Assembly: GCA_964352675.1 (NCBI GenBank)
Contig: CAYGSN010000026.1
Span: forward strand, 1 to 27,534
Direction: 5' to 3'
Source of the DNA: CAYGSN01 sp964352675
GTDB lineage: Bacteria; Pseudomonadota; Alphaproteobacteria; Micavibrionales; Micavibrionaceae
DNA: 27,534 nt
In this document: positions 7,780 to 15,181 of the stretch, one piece after another
How the letters are laid out: every line of letters begins with the position of its first letter
How positions within the stretch are numbered: position 1 is the stretch's first letter
The notes under the pieces: model-generated
What the model was told of the DNA's origin: nothing
The model's input: the letters and a program-made list of their open reading frames with translations, nothing else
Database searches by the model: none
Translations under genes and position numbers: made by a program

Positions 7780-8127
7780 CTATGCTTTTTGAATACGATT
7801 GGCAATCAGGTCGATACGTTCGGCCAGGGAGTCGATGGCTTGGGCGATTACGGCCTCTTCCTGGCGGAAGGATTCGCTCTCATGCGCCTGGCTGTCTGCC
7901 TGCTGGCTAAGACCCGCGATATTCTCGCGCAATTCAAAGACTTCATCACTCAGCATGAGAGCCGTCAAAACCAGCAGATGATTTTCGCTACCCGCAGCGC
8001 CGGTTTTTGATATTTCCTTCAGTCGCTGATCCACGTAATGGCCCAAATCAATCACGCGCTGCTCCTGCCCGTCATCGCAGGCCATACCGTAACTGCGTCC
8101 ATTAATCGTGAGTGTAACTTCGCCCAT
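7780..8127 (-). CDS. zapA: ZapA, FtsZ-ring-associated protein
   Basis: A 115-residue ZapA-family protein. The N-terminal globular part begins GEVTLTINGRSYGMACDDGQEQRV and LGHYVDQRLKEI, matching the ZapA fold. It is followed by a helix with LTALMLSDEVFELRENI and a coiled coil to the C-terminus. ZapA tetramers bundle FtsZ filaments at mid-cell. It starts 9 bases after a small coiled-coil gene in the position of Caulobacter zauP and is followed by the 6S RNA gene, supporting the assignment. Confidence 0.92.
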   Translation of the reverse strand: MGEVTLTINGRSYGMACDDGQEQRVIDLGHYVDQRLKEISKTGAAGSENHLLVLTALMLSDEVFELRENIAGLSQQADSQAHESESFRQEEAVIAQAIDSLAERIDLIANRIQKA

Positions 8128-8136
8128 AAATAATCT

Positions 8137-8379
8137 TTACCCTTCCGCGAGCAGCTGTTCAACCTTTTCTATCGCATGATCGAGTCTTTTCGCAACAATC
8201 GCTGCCTGCGCTCCGTTTCCGTTAACCACGCCATTACCCGATCCGTTGGAATTGGCAGGTCCGCCAAACATATCGCGCTGCTGGCCGGCCAGAGCCTCTT
8301 CGAGAGAGCCAAGGGATCCCTCAAGATTTCCTACAGACTGACCCAGATTACGCACGGCATTTTTAATGGCAACTGACAC
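8137..8379 (-). CDS. Small coiled-coil protein, ZauP-like (DUF4164-type), upstream of zapA
   Basis: An 80-residue protein with a GTG start preceded by AGAGAGGA, a strong ribosome binding site. The N-terminal third (VRNLGQSVGNLEGSLGSLEE) and the C-terminal part (VAKRLDHAIEKVEQLLAEG) have heptad-like spacing of Leu, Val and Ile. They are joined by a Gly/Asn-rich linker at about residues 39-58. Position and composition match the small coiled-coil genes before zapA in alphaproteobacteria; in Caulobacter this gene, zauP, encodes a ZapA partner at the division site. Homology is inferred from context because the sequence is short and low in complexity. Confidence 0.75.
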   Translation of the reverse strand: MSVAIKNAVRNLGQSVGNLEGSLGSLEEALAGQQRDMFGGPANSNGSGNGVVNGNGAQAAIVAKRLDHAIEKVEQLLAEG

Positions 8380-8418
8380 GACTTGTCCTCTCTTTGTAAA
8401 GTAATGAAGATGGGCAAA

Positions 8419-8446
8419 AGTATCAAAACCCTTGGAAAAGGGTCAA
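8419..8446 (-). promoter_or_regulatory. Candidate promoter of the ZauP-like/zapA genes
   Basis: On the minus strand TTGACC (8446-8441) and GATACT (8424-8419) are 16 bases apart, placing the start of transcription near 8412, about 33 bases before the GTG start. A perfect 6-bp inverted repeat, ACCCTT-GGAA-AAGGGT (8428-8443), lies almost entirely in the spacer and could be an operator. Visual match only. Confidence 0.42.
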
Positions 8447-8578
8447 GGAGGATTCCGCCTTTTTCACAAGTAAGTCACAAAAATCTGAACCAAAGGCCCT
8501 TCAGGCATCTTGACCTGACCTGCCTCAGTGGGCATTGTACGGGGGCGAATTAACCGTCAAACATTGAGTTACAGATAG

Positions 8579-10591
8579 ATGTCACAGAGCCAAGCCATGC
8601 CAGACCCTGCCCCGAACCGAGATCATGATTTAAAACAAATGGCCAATGCGATCCGCGCCCTTTCGATGGATGCGGTTGAGGCCGCGCAGTCCGGGCATCC
8701 CGGCGCGCCGATGGGGCTGGCGGATGTGGCCACAGTGCTCTATGCCAAATTCTTGAAATTCGATCCGAAAAACCCAGAATGGGCGGACCGCGACCGGTTT
8801 GTGCTGTCGGGCGGGCATGGCTCGATGTTGCTTTATGCGCTGAATTACCTGACCGGCTATGAGAAAATGACGATCGATCAGATCAAGAATTTCCGTCAGC
8901 TGGGCTATATCACTGCTGGGCACCCGGAAGTTGAGCAGGATGCGGGCATTGAGACCACCACCGGACCATTGGGCCAAGGCATTGCCAATGGTGTTGGCAT
9001 GGCACTGGCCGAACGGATTTTGAATGGCCGCTATGGTGATGCGCTGGTTGATCATTACACCTACGTTATGTGCGGCGACGGGGATTTGATGGAGGGGATT
9101 AGCCACGAAGCATGCTCTCTGGCCGGCCATTTAAAGCTCGGCAAGCTGATTATGCTCTATGATGATAACGGCATTTGTATCGACGGGAAGACGGACCTGA
9201 CCTTCATAGACGATACGCCGAAGCGCTTTGAGGCCTATGGCTGGGACGTGCAAGAGATTGACGGACATGATTATGCCGCAATTGAAGCGGCGATTGCCAA
9301 GGCGCAAACGACCGATACACCGAGCTTGATCTGCTGCAAGACCAAAATCGGTTTTGGCGCGCCGACCAAGGAAGGCAGCAATTCTTCACACGGCGCACCG
9401 TTGGGCGCAGATGAAATTAAAGGCGCGCGCGAAAATCTGGATTGGCCGCATGCGCCATTTGAGGTGCCGGATGATATTTTAGGCGCCTGGCGCGTGGTTG
9501 GTGAAAAATCCTACCAGAAATATCTGGACTGGGCGGAGCGTTTGGAGGAGCACCCACGCCGCAAGGACTTCAGAGATGGCCAGAAGGGTGATTTATCATC
9601 GCAGATCAAGCCGATCATTGCCGCGCTGAAGAAAGATTTTGCGAACGAAAAGCCAAAGATGGCCACGCGGGCGACATCGGGCAAGGTGCTGGAGAAATTG
9701 ATCCCGGAGATTTCGATGCTGGTTGGTGGTTCGGCGGATTTGACAGGGTCAAACAATACAAAAGTCGCCGCGTCCGTTGTTATTGATCAGAAAGATTACA
9801 GCGGCAACTACATCAATTACGGCGTGCGTGAACATGCAATGGCCGCAGCGATGAACGGCATCGCGCTGCATGGCGGCTTGATCCCCTATGCCGGGACGTT
9901 CCTGCAGTTCGCTGATTATTCACGGCCTGCCATTCGTCTGGCGGCGCTGATGGAGCAGCGGGTTATTCATGTGATGACTCATGATTCGATCGGTCTGGGC
10001 GAAGACGGCCCGACGCACCAGCCGGTGGAACATCTGGCCGCCCTGCGCGCTATTCCGAATTTGAATGTCTATCGCCCGTGTGATGGGATTGAGACGGCGG
10101 AGGCTTGGGCGCTGGCGATGAACAGCAAAAAAACGCCGAGCATTTTGTCGCTGACCCGTCAGGGTGTTGCGACGCTCTGTGAAGACCGCGAAGAAAATAT
10201 GGTCGCCAAGGGCGCGTATATATTGCGCGAAAATGATGACACGCCGGAGGTGACAATCTTTGCCTCGGGCTCTGAAGTTGAAATCGCGCTGGAGGCCTAT
10301 GAAACGCTAACCGGTGAAGGCATAAACGTACGTCTGGTGTCCGTGCCCTGTATGGAGCTGTTCTGGCAACAGGATGGGAAATATATCGAGAATTTGCTGT
10401 GCAACAACTCGGTTAAGATTGCGGTTGAGGCAGGCATTCGACAAAGCTGGGACCGCATTCTGGGCGGTCACAGCCCCTTCATCGGCATGACAGGTTTCGG
10501 CGCTTCGGCCCCGGCTGGTGATTTGTATAAGCATTTTGGTATCACAGCTGAGGCGGTTGTTGAGGCAGTAAAGAAGAAGCTCAAAAAATAG
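8579..10591 (+). CDS. tkt: Transketolase
   Basis: A 670-residue thiamine-diphosphate enzyme of full family length. It exchanges two-carbon units between sugar phosphates in the non-oxidative pentose phosphate pathway. The N-terminal domain has SGHPGAPMGLAD (38-49), LSGGHGSMLLYALNY and the ThDP/metal motif GDGDLMEGISHEA at 166-178 with DDNGICIDG. The central pyrimidine domain has GGSADLTGSNNT, the catalytic-Glu region NYGVREHAMAAAMNG and HDSIGLGEDGPTHQPVEHLA. The C-terminal domain begins near VTIFASGSEVEIA. The start at 8579 is uncertain by six codons, since an ATG at 8597 would also serve. gap follows after one small gene. Confidence 0.97.
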   Translation: MSQSQAMPDPAPNRDHDLKQMANAIRALSMDAVEAAQSGHPGAPMGLADVATVLYAKFLKFDPKNPEWADRDRFVLSGGHGSMLLYALNYLTGYEKMTIDQIKNFRQLGYITAGHPEVEQDAGIETTTGPLGQGIANGVGMALAERILNGRYGDALVDHYTYVMCGDGDLMEGISHEACSLAGHLKLGKLIMLYDDNGICIDGKTDLTFIDDTPKRFEAYGWDVQEIDGHDYAAIEAAIAKAQTTDTPSLICCKTKIGFGAPTKEGSNSSHGAPLGADEIKGARENLDWPHAPFEVPDDILGAWRVVGEKSYQKYLDWAERLEEHPRRKDFRDGQKGDLSSQIKPIIAALKKDFANEKPKMATRATSGKVLEKLIPEISMLVGGSADLTGSNNTKVAASVVIDQKDYSGNYINYGVREHAMAAAMNGIALHGGLIPYAGTFLQFADYSRPAIRLAALMEQRVIHVMTHDSIGLGEDGPTHQPVEHLAALRAIPNLNVYRPCDGIETAEAWALAMNSKKTPSILSLTRQGVATLCEDREENMVAKGAYILRENDDTPEVTIFASGSEVEIALEAYETLTGEGINVRLVSVPCMELFWQQDGKYIENLLCNNSVKIAVEAGIRQSWDRILGGHSPFIGMTGFGASAPAGDLYKHFGITAEAVVEAVKKKLKK

Positions 10592-10642
10592 AAATTAAGA
10601 GTATTTAAGAGAATGCTCAAAACACACTATATCGGTTGAAAA

Positions 10643-11065
10643 ATGATTTACGTTGCGGTTATGCCCGTTTGGGCTTGGATTGCCCTCATAATTTTATCAA
10701 CATGGTTTCTCACCCATAGCTTGTGGAAAAAAACACAGGAGCCCAAGAGCGCCATTCTTCAAATTATATATTTTACGACGCTTACTTATCTCTTCTCTGC
10801 TTTTTTGCCCTTATTCTTAACGGCTCAAGAAAGTATTTCAAAAGAAGCCTGCAATACAGGCTTCTTCGGCACTTATTATTTAACACCTGCTTTCATGAGT
10901 TTAGCGTTCATTCTGTTTTTATGTTTATGCTTTAAAGTCTCGCCGAAAATCCAGCATATATGGATTGAGTTTAAAAAATACAAACTCTTCATTCTTGCTG
11001 TTATTTTATCGCAGTTGCTTGCCTCTGCGGCTTATTTGCGGTCTGTATTATTGTGTACTGTTTAA
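10643..11065 (+). CDS. Small AT-rich multi-pass membrane protein, unknown function
   Basis: A 140-residue protein with four probable membrane helices: about residues 8-25, 40-60, 80-98 and 112-130. Short basic loops (WKKTQEPKS, KVSPKIQHIW, EFKKYK) lie between them. There are three Cys residues, at EACNTGFF, LCLCFK and the C-terminal LLCTV, besides a fourth in LCLC. I do not recognise a family. It lies between tkt and gap, 51 bases after tkt and 54 before gap, on the same strand. Its codons are visibly richer in A/T than its neighbours, suggesting later acquisition or relaxed constraint. An alternative start at 10661 would lose six residues. Confidence 0.72.
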   Translation: MIYVAVMPVWAWIALIILSTWFLTHSLWKKTQEPKSAILQIIYFTTLTYLFSAFLPLFLTAQESISKEACNTGFFGTYYLTPAFMSLAFILFLCLCFKVSPKIQHIWIEFKKYKLFILAVILSQLLASAAYLRSVLLCTV

Positions 11066-11119
11066 AATTATGAACTATGTTTAAGGCACAAATAAAATGA
11101 AAAACTGGAGAAATAGAGG

Positions 11120-12127
11120 ATGACACTAAAAGTAGGCATTAACGGGTTTGGGCGAATTGGCCGTTTGGCGGCGCGGGCGATCTTTGAGCTGGATCATGAT
11201 GATATTGAACTGGCCGCGATTAATGATCCGGGCGGGAATTTCTTTCCGCTGCTGAAATATGACTCCATCCATGGCCGTGCGCCGTTTGATGTGGTGCGTG
11301 AAAGTGATGAGTGGATCATTATTGCCGGAAAGCGCGTGCATCGCTTCCGCGACCGTGACCCGGCCAATCTGCATTGGGACCGCGAGGGCGTGGATATTGT
11401 GTTCGAATGCACCGGCAAATTCCGTGACCGTGAGGGCGCGCAAATGCATCTGGATGCGGGCGCGAAGAAAATCCTGATCTCCGCCCCGGCGAAGGATGAA
11501 GACCTGACTGTTGTTTATGGCGTCAATCATGACAAGCTGAAGAAAGAGCACAAAATCGTCTCCAATGCCTCCTGCACCACCAACTGCCTCGCGCCGATGG
11601 CCTGGGCGCTGAACAACGAGATTGGTATTGAGAAAGGGTTCATGACGACTATTCACGCCTATACGGGCGATCAGAATATCGTCGATTCCTCACACAAGGA
11701 CCCCTACCGCGCGCGCGCCGCGGCGATGAATTTGATCCCGACCTCAACCGGCGCCGCAAAGGCTGTGTCCCTTGTTTTGCCGGAACTGGAAGGCAAGTTA
11801 GATGGCGTATCCGTGCGTGTGCCGGTGCCGAATGTTTCGATGGTTGATCTGACCTTCACATCTGCAAAACCAACCACAGTGGAAGAGGTCAACGCCGCCG
11901 TGACCAAATATGCAAACGGCAAGCTCAAGGGCATTTTGAGCGTTTATGACGACCCGTGCGTGTCCGGTGATTTCAACCATGACCCGCATTCCTGCATCTT
12001 CAGCCTGAATGATACCAAAGTCGTCGATGGCAATTTCGTCCGCGTCGCGGCCTGGTACGACAATGAATGGGGTTTTTCCTGCCGCATGCTCGACACCGCG
12101 CTCGCGATGCATAAGGTCGGGTATTAA
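11120..12127 (+). CDS. gap: Type I glyceraldehyde-3-phosphate dehydrogenase
   Basis: A 335-residue GAPDH that oxidises glyceraldehyde 3-phosphate to 1,3-bisphosphoglycerate. The Rossmann motif is GINGFGRIGR (6-15). Asp36 in AINDP is consistent with NAD preference. Catalytic Cys152 lies in SNASCTTNCLAP and the activating His179 in TTIHAYTG, followed by PTSTGAAKAV and the C-terminal WYDNEWGFSCRML. GGAG lies nine bases before the ATG. A strong terminator follows 68 bases downstream. In many alphaproteobacteria pgk comes next; here it is absent and unrelated genes separate gap from fba. Confidence 0.98.
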   Translation: MTLKVGINGFGRIGRLAARAIFELDHDDIELAAINDPGGNFFPLLKYDSIHGRAPFDVVRESDEWIIIAGKRVHRFRDRDPANLHWDREGVDIVFECTGKFRDREGAQMHLDAGAKKILISAPAKDEDLTVVYGVNHDKLKKEHKIVSNASCTTNCLAPMAWALNNEIGIEKGFMTTIHAYTGDQNIVDSSHKDPYRARAAAMNLIPTSTGAAKAVSLVLPELEGKLDGVSVRVPVPNVSMVDLTFTSAKPTTVEEVNAAVTKYANGKLKGILSVYDDPCVSGDFNHDPHSCIFSLNDTKVVDGNFVRVAAWYDNEWGFSCRMLDTALAMHKVGY

Positions 12128-12195
12128 ATTCAAAAAATTATTTGACAGTTAAAAATTAGAGGAGCAAGGTTAAGGTCTAAACCGTTCTCCGTGGC

Positions 12196-12230
12196 AAAGC
12201 TGGTCTGAATTCGTTTCAGACCAGCTTTTT
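12196..12230 (+). terminator. Intrinsic terminator after gap
   Basis: A perfect 14-bp stem (left arm 12196-12209, right arm 12215-12228) with the five-base loop TTCGT runs into a short T tract. It begins 68 bases after the gap stop and separates gap from the downstream SprA-family gene. Confidence 0.9.
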
Positions 12231-12280
12231 AATTGTAGAGTAGATTCACAAATTTTACGCATTTTTTATGCTAGAATGGA

Positions 12281-12994
12281 ATGGTTATGATTGTTTCCGG
12301 CGGAGCATCCCTGGTTGTATCCGTTCAACTTGGCGCAACAAAAGCCAGCGCCAAGGCGGTTCCGAATGTCCTGGATTCTTCTAACCCGAATGAGCTAACC
12401 CCCGAAGAACAAAAACAGGTTGATGAGCTGAAGAAGACGGATCAGGAGGTGCGTTCGCACGAGCAGGCGCACAAAACCGTCGGTGGGCCGTATGCCGGAG
12501 CCATACAGTTGGAAACCGTGACCGGACCGGACGGCCGGGAATATGCCGTTGCCGGGGAGGTTCCGATTGATGCGTCGCCGATTCCGAATAACCCGGAGGC
12601 CACGATACGCAAGCTTGACATCGTTATTCGCGCCGCCCTGGCCCCGGCCCAGCCGTCCCCGCAGGATTTTTCGGTTGCCCGCGCCGCACAACAGGCCCGT
12701 ATCCAGGCGCAAAGAGAACTTCTGGAGCTGCAGGACGCCGAACGCAGAGAGCAAGCACAACAAAACCAACCTTTATCAGAAGAAGGTCAGGACGCTGCAG
12801 GAACGGAGGCCGGAAAGACCCGCCCCACCCCGCTGGAGATTGCACAGGAAACAGCAGAAAAGAATGCTGAAGAATCGGATCAAGGCGTTGAAAAGGCTAG
12901 TAGCTTTCAATCTGAGCTGGCTACAGAAGCCCTGAGCCGCGCCGAACAAACCACAAAATCCATACGCGGATCTCTACTTTCCATCATCGGATAA
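12281..12994 (+). CDS. SprA-related putative metalloprotease (PF12118-type, CJM1_0395 family)
   Basis: A 237-residue protein. After a weakly hydrophobic start the core spans about residues 44-140: LKKTDQEVRSHEQAHKTVGG, then TGPDGREYAVAGEVPID, then PEATIRKLDIVIRAALAPAQPSPQD. This matches the SprA-related family signature. His60-Glu61-x-x-His64 forms an HExxH-type zinc site and Glu93 in GEVPID could be a third ligand. The C-terminal 95 residues are Gln/Glu/Ala-rich and probably coiled coil. Family function is poorly known and proteolysis is predicted, not shown. In-frame ATGs at 12281 and 12287 are both possible; a TTCACA-16-TATGCT promoter-like pair (12245-12272) would put the transcript start almost at the first ATG. 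Confidence 0.85.
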   Translation: MVMIVSGGASLVVSVQLGATKASAKAVPNVLDSSNPNELTPEEQKQVDELKKTDQEVRSHEQAHKTVGGPYAGAIQLETVTGPDGREYAVAGEVPIDASPIPNNPEATIRKLDIVIRAALAPAQPSPQDFSVARAAQQARIQAQRELLELQDAERREQAQQNQPLSEEGQDAAGTEAGKTRPTPLEIAQETAEKNAEESDQGVEKASSFQSELATEALSRAEQTTKSIRGSLLSIIG

Positions 12995-13072
12995 GATAAG
13001 ATTTCCACAATCCCCACGCCGGTTTCTGCTATATAATTTGCAAAATAATCATAATTTTAGTATTTTAAAGGC

Positions 13073-13633
13073 ATGGTTAGGAATTTAGCGAAGAAAGCGA
13101 TGACTACACGCAGCCAAAAGGCGTGTTACGTGCTGGATCATCTTGTTGAGGCGTTGGGCGGCGATCCTTCGTCCTCGCTACGCCGTGCTGAAATTTTGAT
13201 AGATATTGCTGCCAATCCAGGCACCACACAGGCCGAGATCATGGAGCGGCTGGATATTCACAAATCTGCGGCATTCCGCGAGATTGACTGGCTGTTTAAT
13301 CAGGGCTGCATCCGCCGCTCCAATTGCAGCAACGATGCGCGCGCCGTACGCCTTGAAATCTGGGGCTATTCGAAAACCGCGCTTGAAAATGCTTTGGAGT
13401 ATTTCGCAGGGGACTATGACGACGTAAAAGCCTTTATTTCCGGGTTTGCGCCGATCCTGAAACAGCAAAAGCCTACACTGCGCGATGCTAAAATCTTCAG
13501 CACTGTGTTTGAAAAGGGTGAGGTAGAGAAGCGCGAAATCATGCAGAGCCTGTATAACGGCCCTGCCAGCACGGATGCACGGGCACTGAGCAAATTACTG
13601 GAAGACGGAGTATTGGAAGACCATGGCCATTAG
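13073..13633 (+). CDS. MarR-like winged-helix protein with a second HTH-like segment
   Basis: A 186-residue putative DNA-binding protein. Residues 50-81 (TTQAEIMERLDIHKSAAFREID followed by WLFNQGCIRR) form a clear helix-turn-helix with a following wing (82-96) as in MarR-type regulators. Residues 138-183 (DAKIFSTVF...REIMQSL...ALSKLLEDGVLED) resemble a second HTH but stop just before a wing would be expected. A perfect TATAAT at 13032-13037 may be its -10, though the matching -35 is poor. ATGs at 13073 and 13100 are both possible starts. It precedes fba and could regulate it, but there is no direct evidence. Partner sites are unknown. Confidence 0.75.
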   Translation: MVRNLAKKAMTTRSQKACYVLDHLVEALGGDPSSSLRRAEILIDIAANPGTTQAEIMERLDIHKSAAFREIDWLFNQGCIRRSNCSNDARAVRLEIWGYSKTALENALEYFAGDYDDVKAFISGFAPILKQQKPTLRDAKIFSTVFEKGEVEKREIMQSLYNGPASTDARALSKLLEDGVLEDHGH

Positions 13634-13816
13634 AGCATCCCACAGCGCCGGAGAGGCTTTTAACAGGCACCTGATGACCCTGGATGGTTGTGCAAGCCGG
13701 TTCCCCACGCGCAACGCTCCTGACATATTCAGCGCATTCAGCAGACGATCGGGTATGGAGCCTGTATCCACCCCGGAACTGCTCTGGACAAACGCGCACG
13801 CCCCCAGCTAACAGCC
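13634..13816 (+). other. Non-coding stretch between the winged-helix gene and the fba promoter
   Basis: About 180 bases with no convincing gene. A 62-codon reading frame starts inside the end of the winged-helix gene (13623-13811), but its composition is unlike a protein and it has no ribosome binding site. It could be a decayed end of the winged-helix gene. Confidence 0.5.
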
Positions 13817-13845
13817 TTGAGATTGCTGCAATCCTGCGCTATACA
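13817..13845 (+). promoter_or_regulatory. Candidate promoter of fba
   Basis: TTGAGA (13817-13822) and TATACA (13840-13845) are separated by 17 bases. Transcription would start near 13852, about 30 bases before the fba ATG, which has AAGGATG as a ribosome binding site. Visual match. Confidence 0.6.
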
Positions 13846-13881
13846 CTCTTTATAAGAGATTCATAGCAAGGATGTAGAATT

Positions 13882-14796
13882 ATGAGCAATCAGGACCAAC
13901 GCACCAAAATCGCCACCGGCAAAGGCTTTATCGCCGCCCTCGATCAAAGCGGCGGATCAACGCCCAAGGCGCTTAAAAATTATGGTGTAGATGAAAGCGC
14001 CTATTCCAACGAAGATGAGATGTTCGCTCTCGTTCACCAAATGCGCACGCGAATTATTACGTCTCCGGCCTTTGCGGGCGATAAAATTCTCGGCGCGATT
14101 TTGTTTGAGCGCACAATGGATAGCGAAATTGAAGGCAAGCCCACCGCAACCTATTTGTGGGAAGAGCTTGGGATTGTGCCGTTTCTGAAAATCGATAAGG
14201 GCCTGGCCAATATTGAGGATGGCGTACAGATGATGAAGCCGATGCCGACGCTTGAGGCGCTGCTGCAAAAGGCTGTGAAGGCCGGGATTTTCGGCACCAA
14301 GATGCGCTCCGCTGTGCATGAGCCGAATACGGATGCTATTGCCGCCGTAGTTGCACAACAATTTGAAATTGGGAAGATCGTGCTCGATCACGGGATGGTG
14401 CCGATCATTGAGCCGGAGGTAGATATCAACGCCACCAAAAAGGCCGAGTGCGAAACAATTTTAAAGGCTGAAATTCTTAAACATCTCAATGCAATGGATG
14501 CGGATAAGAAAATCATGCTCAAACTCACATTGCCTGAGCAAGCCGGGTTTTATAAAGAACTGATTGATCACCCAAATGTGCTCCGCGTTGTGGCGCTATC
14601 CGGCGGCTATAGCCAGGATGAGTCTTGCACGCGCCTGGCACAAAATGACGGCATGATAGCGAGTTTTTCCCGCGCATTGACGAGCAGCTTGAATGCGAGC
14701 CAAAGCGATGAAGCGTTCAACACCGCACTACAAAACGCGATTGATCGGATTTATAAGGCGTCAATGGGGGATGATGCGGCAACGCAGGCAGCTTGA
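13882..14796 (+). CDS. fba: Class I fructose-bisphosphate aldolase
   Basis: A 304-residue Schiff-base aldolase of the short bacterial class I type. It cleaves fructose 1,6-bisphosphate to dihydroxyacetone phosphate and glyceraldehyde 3-phosphate. Family motifs in order are GKGFIAALDQSGGSTPKAL (13-31), ILFERTMD (73-80), FLKIDKG with Lys103/Lys106, TKMRSAVHEPN, PIIEPEV with Glu177, and MLKLTLP with Lys214, the likely Schiff-base lysine, followed by LSGGYSQDES. No class II zinc motif is present. It has its own promoter and is separated from gap by two unrelated genes. Confidence 0.95.
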   Translation: MSNQDQRTKIATGKGFIAALDQSGGSTPKALKNYGVDESAYSNEDEMFALVHQMRTRIITSPAFAGDKILGAILFERTMDSEIEGKPTATYLWEELGIVPFLKIDKGLANIEDGVQMMKPMPTLEALLQKAVKAGIFGTKMRSAVHEPNTDAIAAVVAQQFEIGKIVLDHGMVPIIEPEVDINATKKAECETILKAEILKHLNAMDADKKIMLKLTLPEQAGFYKELIDHPNVLRVVALSGGYSQDESCTRLAQNDGMIASFSRALTSSLNASQSDEAFNTALQNAIDRIYKASMGDDAATQAA

Positions 14797-14799
14797 AAT

Positions 14800-14829
14800 T
14801 TGACAATATGAAGCACTTTTATCTATAAA
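14800..14829 (+). promoter_or_regulatory. Strong candidate promoter for the Gly-rich membrane protein
   Basis: A consensus TTGACA (14800-14805) and TATAAA (14824-14829) are 18 bases apart, starting 3 bases after the fba stop. The expected transcription start (about 14836-14837) coincides with the ATG of the next gene, so the mRNA may be leaderless. Confidence 0.6.
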
Positions 14830-14836
14830 ACATAGT

Positions 14837-15181
14837 ATGACTGTAGACGTACCAACATTGCCAAAGACCGAGACCGAACCTTCCCGTGGGGGTGCAGGCG
14901 GCGGTGGAGGCAATAAGTTCACTGGCGCTGGCGCTGGAGGAAGTTCAGGAGGACGAGGCTTTACCCCAACTCCGATCAAAAATGACTATGGCGGGGGTCG
15001 AAAACCACCAGATACGAAACGGCCCGTTCTTGCAGGATATGAACCTAGTCCGTGGCCTAAGCGCATTGGAATGGCAGCCGCAGCATTTGGTATAGCTGCT
15101 TTTGTTGCATGGCAGCAGGGCGTGTTTGATCAATCTCCACCCCCTAAGCAAGACAATACAGCACCGTTAGTTAGTCCATAG
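14837..15181 (+). CDS. Gly-rich protein with a single membrane segment, unknown function
   Basis: A 114-residue protein I do not recognise. The first 60 residues are low in complexity and rich in Gly, Pro, Ser and Thr (RGGAGGGGG, GAGAGGSSGGRG). A charged stretch WPKRIG precedes one hydrophobic segment at about residues 78-93, and a short Pro/Gln tail ends the protein. This looks like a protein anchored in the inner membrane with a disordered cytoplasmic N-terminus. No Shine-Dalgarno sequence precedes the ATG, but a near-consensus promoter ends at 14829. Its last 15 bases overlap the 3' end of convergent epmA. The low-complexity composition leaves some doubt that it is translated. Confidence 0.55.
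   Translation: MTVDVPTLPKTETEPSRGGAGGGGGNKFTGAGAGGSSGGRGFTPTPIKNDYGGGRKPPDTKRPVLAGYEPSPWPKRIGMAAAAFGIAAFVAWQQGVFDQSPPPKQDNTAPLVSP

Noticed and set aside
8512..8545. TTGACC and a downstream -10-like sequence ahead of tkt
   Set aside because: The best -10 (CATTGT) matches poorly, so I did not list it as a promoter.
13623..13811. A 62-codon plus-strand frame overlapping the end of the winged-helix gene
   Set aside because: No ribosome binding site, unlikely composition, and the overlap with the true stop looks accidental; at most a remnant.
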